DNA from: Candidatus Saccharibacteria bacterium UBA1103 | Lineage (GTDB): Bacteria; Patescibacteriota; Saccharimonadia; Saccharimonadales; Saccharimonadaceae | Length of the DNA stretch: 6,631 nt | Direction: 5' to 3' | Assembly (NCBI GenBank): GCA_905373275.1 | Contig: CAJPSI010000041.1 | Span: 1-6,631, forward strand | In this document: positions 4,509-6,631 of the stretch, one piece after another | How positions within the stretch are numbered: position 1 is the first letter of the stretch | Layout of the letters: each line of letters starts with the position of its first letter | The notes under the pieces: generated by a model | What the model saw: only the letters and a program-made list of their open reading frames with translations | Databases searched by the model: none | Told to the model about the DNA's origin: nothing | Program-made: the position numbers and the translations under genes

Positions 4509-6631
4509 ATGGCGACAAACCCAGAGTTCAACCAAAACAGCAATCAAGGCGATCAATCAGCCAACAGCTACACCAACGTATGGGACTACTTCGGTGATAT
4601 CGGCTTGAACGACCAAGAATTAGCTGACGTGATGAGTGGTCAGCCCGGTGATAAGCCTGATGTAGCGGTTGATGCTATAGGCGCAACGGCTGATAAGGTA
4701 GACTCACCGGCTAGTACTACGACAGGTGCAGACGTATCAGCCGAGTATCGCTCAGAGCGGCTTCAGCCCGCGGGTGAGCATGGTGAGGTATCTGCCGACA
4801 CCGCCAGTACGGTGGTTAAGATTGATCACTCGCCCAAGCCGGATAGCACTGAGGTAACTACAGAGTCGCCCGACGCTCAGCCGGAGGTCACCGCTGAGCC
4901 GACGACTGCTGCAACTCAGGAGTCGGTAGTGACCGAGCAGTCAACCGAGTCTCCGGTCGGATCCACCGAGCAACCGACTGCTGCTACAGATACAGAGGTA
5001 GTTGAACCGCAAGAATCCACCGAGCAGGAGACTGATCAGATCGACGAGATGTCATCGGAGACTGATGCTGAAGAGTCTGAGCGGGTAGTAGACGAGCATG
5101 AGGCTGAGGGGTCTCCATACACCAAGGAAGAACTGGAGCAGTATCGTCTGCCGGATAATGCCGAAGAGGCGAAGGCGCAAGGTCTGCTGGAGTCATTTGA
5201 AGAGAACGGCTTGGGTCATAGCCAAGTAGACGAAGTGGTTCGTTTCGCCCTGAAGAATCCCGGTGGCGTGAGAGTTACATTAAACGACGACCAGAAGAAT
5301 GCTTTCGAGGGCTGGATGAAAGATCATAGCGATTGGATGGACGGTGATGATGCTCGACGAGTGTGGCGAGCGGTGGCGCCGGACAGCGAGAAATGGCGTG
5401 ACCCGGCTAACCCTGACGACGATGTCAGTAAGTCGATCAAAGGTGGTTTCGCCAATCCGACGAACCTAGCCGATGGTAAGGCGCTGCTGCGTAGCCAGCA
5501 GAGTGCTGACGGTAAAGTAGTCGAAAAGCAAGGTAAAGCTATGCCGGCTTCAGCTCGTTTCGTTAATAAGATAAAGCAAGCTGCACTTGATCTTACCGGC
5601 AAGAATGATGTATCGGACAAAAACATAGATCACAAGAAACCCATTGTATCCAAGAAAGCTGCCGTTACCGTCTTGGCGGCGATTATGGCATCCGGCATGG
5701 TTCCGGCTGCCGCCTTTGGTGAGACGGCGGCAGTTGATACATCCGGCGATAGTAGAATAGAGGTGCTGGACGATAATGTCGTATTGTCGCAAAAACAAAA
5801 TTCGTCTGACCCGATAGATCTCGCCATTGGCTCACCAAAGCTACGGGAGACGATGAAACAGAATAGTCTTAAAGCCGACAAGGAAGCTAACGAGTCTCAT
5901 CAAGATGAGTTTCAATCAATGACTCTGACACAGCTTAATAATATTGCCAAAAGCAGAGAATCGACCGATCGCCATTACAACGCTAGTAATCTACCAGCGG
6001 CTGATTATCACATGTGGGGACATGATAACGGTGACGGTACTTATGACTGTAGCTTTAAGAAGACGGCCTCATCTTTCACCAGGGAGATTGATACTTCTAG
6101 TCAGGAATCTATTACTAAGCATGTCATGGAGGGTTGTGAATCTACCCCGGAGCAGCTGGCCGGCATGTCGGTGGCACTCCTACCACAGGACGTATTGGAG
6201 CAGAATGGCTATAACGGCAATGTCAATGACTTTGCCGATCATTTGAAAGATGATAACGAAGCCAGGGCTAATGTACTGAATGCTTTCCGAGAGGTGGAGA
6301 GTAAGGTTAACTACCAGCATGCAACTCTCGAAGAGGGGACGGTGTATAAGAGCTTGGGTATCATCCGTATGAACAATGGAGAGTTTGCCTTGTTGGCTGG
6401 CGGTAACAGAATTGTTCGTTCGGGAGGCAAAGACGTGCTGATAGCAAGCTACACTGATCATCAGAATGTAGAGCACCGTATGGTTGTCGACCCTGATTGT
6501 GACAACCTAATAGAAATCCAAGTGAACGAAGAAGGTGAAGTGGTGCAAAGCAGAACTGTCCACCAGGGTGGTGGCGGTGGCGGAGAACGACGTCGCGAGT
6601 GGCATGGCGGTGGCGGAGAACGCCGCAAGGA
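4509..6631 (+). CDS. large acidic protein of unknown function with an internal signal-like membrane segment, 3' end beyond the window
   Basis: The frame runs without a stop from the ATG at 4509 to the window edge (707 codons plus two bases). I do not recognise the family. Residues 1-200 are polar and probably disordered: no Phe, Tyr or Trp occurs between Tyr80 and Tyr204, and residues 111-200 hold 28 Asp/Glu but one Arg and no Lys, with degenerate STE(Q/S)(P/E) repeats. Residues 201-370 look globular (EELEQYRLPDNAEEAK; tryptophans at 269, 276, 286 and 296). Residues 376-403 resemble a signal peptide in the middle of the protein: a lysine-rich start (KKPIVSKK), a hydrophobic core (AVTVLAAIMASGMV), then PAAAF with possible AxA cleavage. 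If this spans the membrane, the positive-inside rule puts the first 380 residues in the cytoplasm and the rest outside. Residues 404-686 look globular, with cysteines at 514, 543 and 664. From 687 the sequence becomes Gly/Arg-rich (GGGGERRREWH repeats). A cell-envelope role is possible but is inference only. Confidence 0.85.
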   Translation, partial: MATNPEFNQNSNQGDQSANSYTNVWDYFGDIGLNDQELADVMSGQPGDKPDVAVDAIGATADKVDSPASTTTGADVSAEYRSERLQPAGEHGEVSADTASTVVKIDHSPKPDSTEVTTESPDAQPEVTAEPTTAATQESVVTEQSTESPVGSTEQPTAATDTEVVEPQESTEQETDQIDEMSSETDAEESERVVDEHEAEGSPYTKEELEQYRLPDNAEEAKAQGLLESFEENGLGHSQVDEVVRFALKNPGGVRVTLNDDQKNAFEGWMKDHSDWMDGDDARRVWRAVAPDSEKWRDPANPDDDVSKSIKGGFANPTNLADGKALLRSQQSADGKVVEKQGKAMPASARFVNKIKQAALDLTGKNDVSDKNIDHKKPIVSKKAAVTVLAAIMASGMVPAAAFGETAAVDTSGDSRIEVLDDNVVLSQKQNSSDPIDLAIGSPKLRETMKQNSLKADKEANESHQDEFQSMTLTQLNNIAKSRESTDRHYNASNLPAADYHMWGHDNGDGTYDCSFKKTASSFTREIDTSSQESITKHVMEGCESTPEQLAGMSVALLPQDVLEQNGYNGNVNDFADHLKDDNEARANVLNAFREVESKVNYQHATLEEGTVYKSLGIIRMNNGEFALLAGGNRIVRSGGKDVLIASYTDHQNVEHRMVVDPDCDNLIEIQVNEEGEVVQSRTVHQGGGGGGERRREWHGGGGERRK
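4961..5026 (+). repeat. in-frame 12-base direct repeat in the acidic low-complexity region
   Basis: ATCCACCGAGCA occurs at 4961-4972 and 5015-5026, 54 bases (18 codons) apart, each encoding STEQ in the large protein. Near copies such as TCAACCGAGTC (STES) lie just upstream. This suggests the acidic region grew by repeat duplication and has since diverged. Confidence 0.5.
6573..6631 (+). repeat. 33-base in-frame tandem repeat encoding Gly-Arg units, cut by the window edge
   Basis: The 17 bases GGCGGTGGCGGAGAACG occur exactly at 6573-6589 and 6606-6622, a period of 33 bases or 11 codons. The first unit encodes GGGGERRREWH (residues 689-699) and the second begins GGGGERRK (700-707) before the window ends. 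More copies may follow. Near-identical codons in the repeated part point to recent duplication. Such basic Gly/Arg tails can bind nucleic acid or act as flexible linkers, but nothing here shows which. Confidence 0.7.

Noticed and set aside
6024..6050. EF-hand-like calcium loop around residues 506-513 (DNGDGTYD) of the large protein
   Set aside because: The ligand spacing does not fit a full 12-residue EF loop, there is no second loop, and DNGDGTY also occurs in unrelated beta-sandwich domains.
4984..6476. Several 70-100 codon open frames on both strands inside the large rightward gene, such as 5324-5626 and 5550-5881 (minus) and 5944-6246 (plus)
   Set aside because: The long plus-strand frame is continuous across the whole region with a promoter and ribosome binding site, so these are shadows.
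1..6631. CRISPR array, tRNA or rRNA gene, insertion sequence or integrase site
   Set aside because: No regularly spaced 24-40 base repeats, no cloverleaf-like or rRNA-like stretch, and no transposase or recombinase motifs were seen by eye on either strand.

Overview
The window looks like bacterial chromosome from a small-genome lineage, most likely Candidatus Patescibacteria (CPR), with Saccharibacteria (TM7) my best guess. The basis is the divergent but intact housekeeping proteins, a compact PriA, promoters that predict leaderless mRNAs, and a large acidic protein with no recognisable family. This is inference from protein character, not a database match. TGA ends def, so there is no sign of the UGA=Gly recoding known from Gracilibacteria and Absconditabacteria. 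I saw no tRNA, rRNA, CRISPR array, insertion sequence or phage gene.

Layout. (1) Positions 1-560, plus strand: the 3' end of an unidentified gene, overlapped by a small hydrophilic unknown gene that starts at a strong Shine-Dalgarno sequence. (2) Positions 561-791: a convergent intergenic stretch with three evenly spaced TTTGCGCCA repeats and two hairpins. (3) Positions 792-4333, minus strand, transcribed in the order priA, def, fmt. priA encodes the primosomal replication-restart helicase, def peptide deformylase, and fmt methionyl-tRNA formyltransferase. def and fmt share one base (TGATG) and are probably translationally coupled; Fmt formylates the initiator Met-tRNA and Def removes the formyl group from the new protein. 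def and priA each have a consensus TATAAT box 6 and 8 bases before the ATG, which predicts mRNAs with essentially no 5' leader. (4) Positions 4334-4508: a divergent intergenic region holding the priA promoter, a perfect inverted repeat over its -10 box, a DnaA-box-like site inside another inverted repeat, and a conventional TTGACA promoter for the rightward gene. (5) Positions 4509-6631, plus strand: one open frame running off the window (at least 707 codons). It encodes an acidic, Thr/Ser/Glu/Pro-rich N-terminal region, a globular-looking region, an internal signal-peptide-like hydrophobic segment, a second globular-looking region, and the start of an 11-residue Gly/Arg tandem repeat.

The most unusual items are the large unidentified protein, the leaderless promoters with an operator-like palindrome at priA, the peptide deformylase whose first motif has lost both glycines, and the helically phased repeat array between convergent genes.
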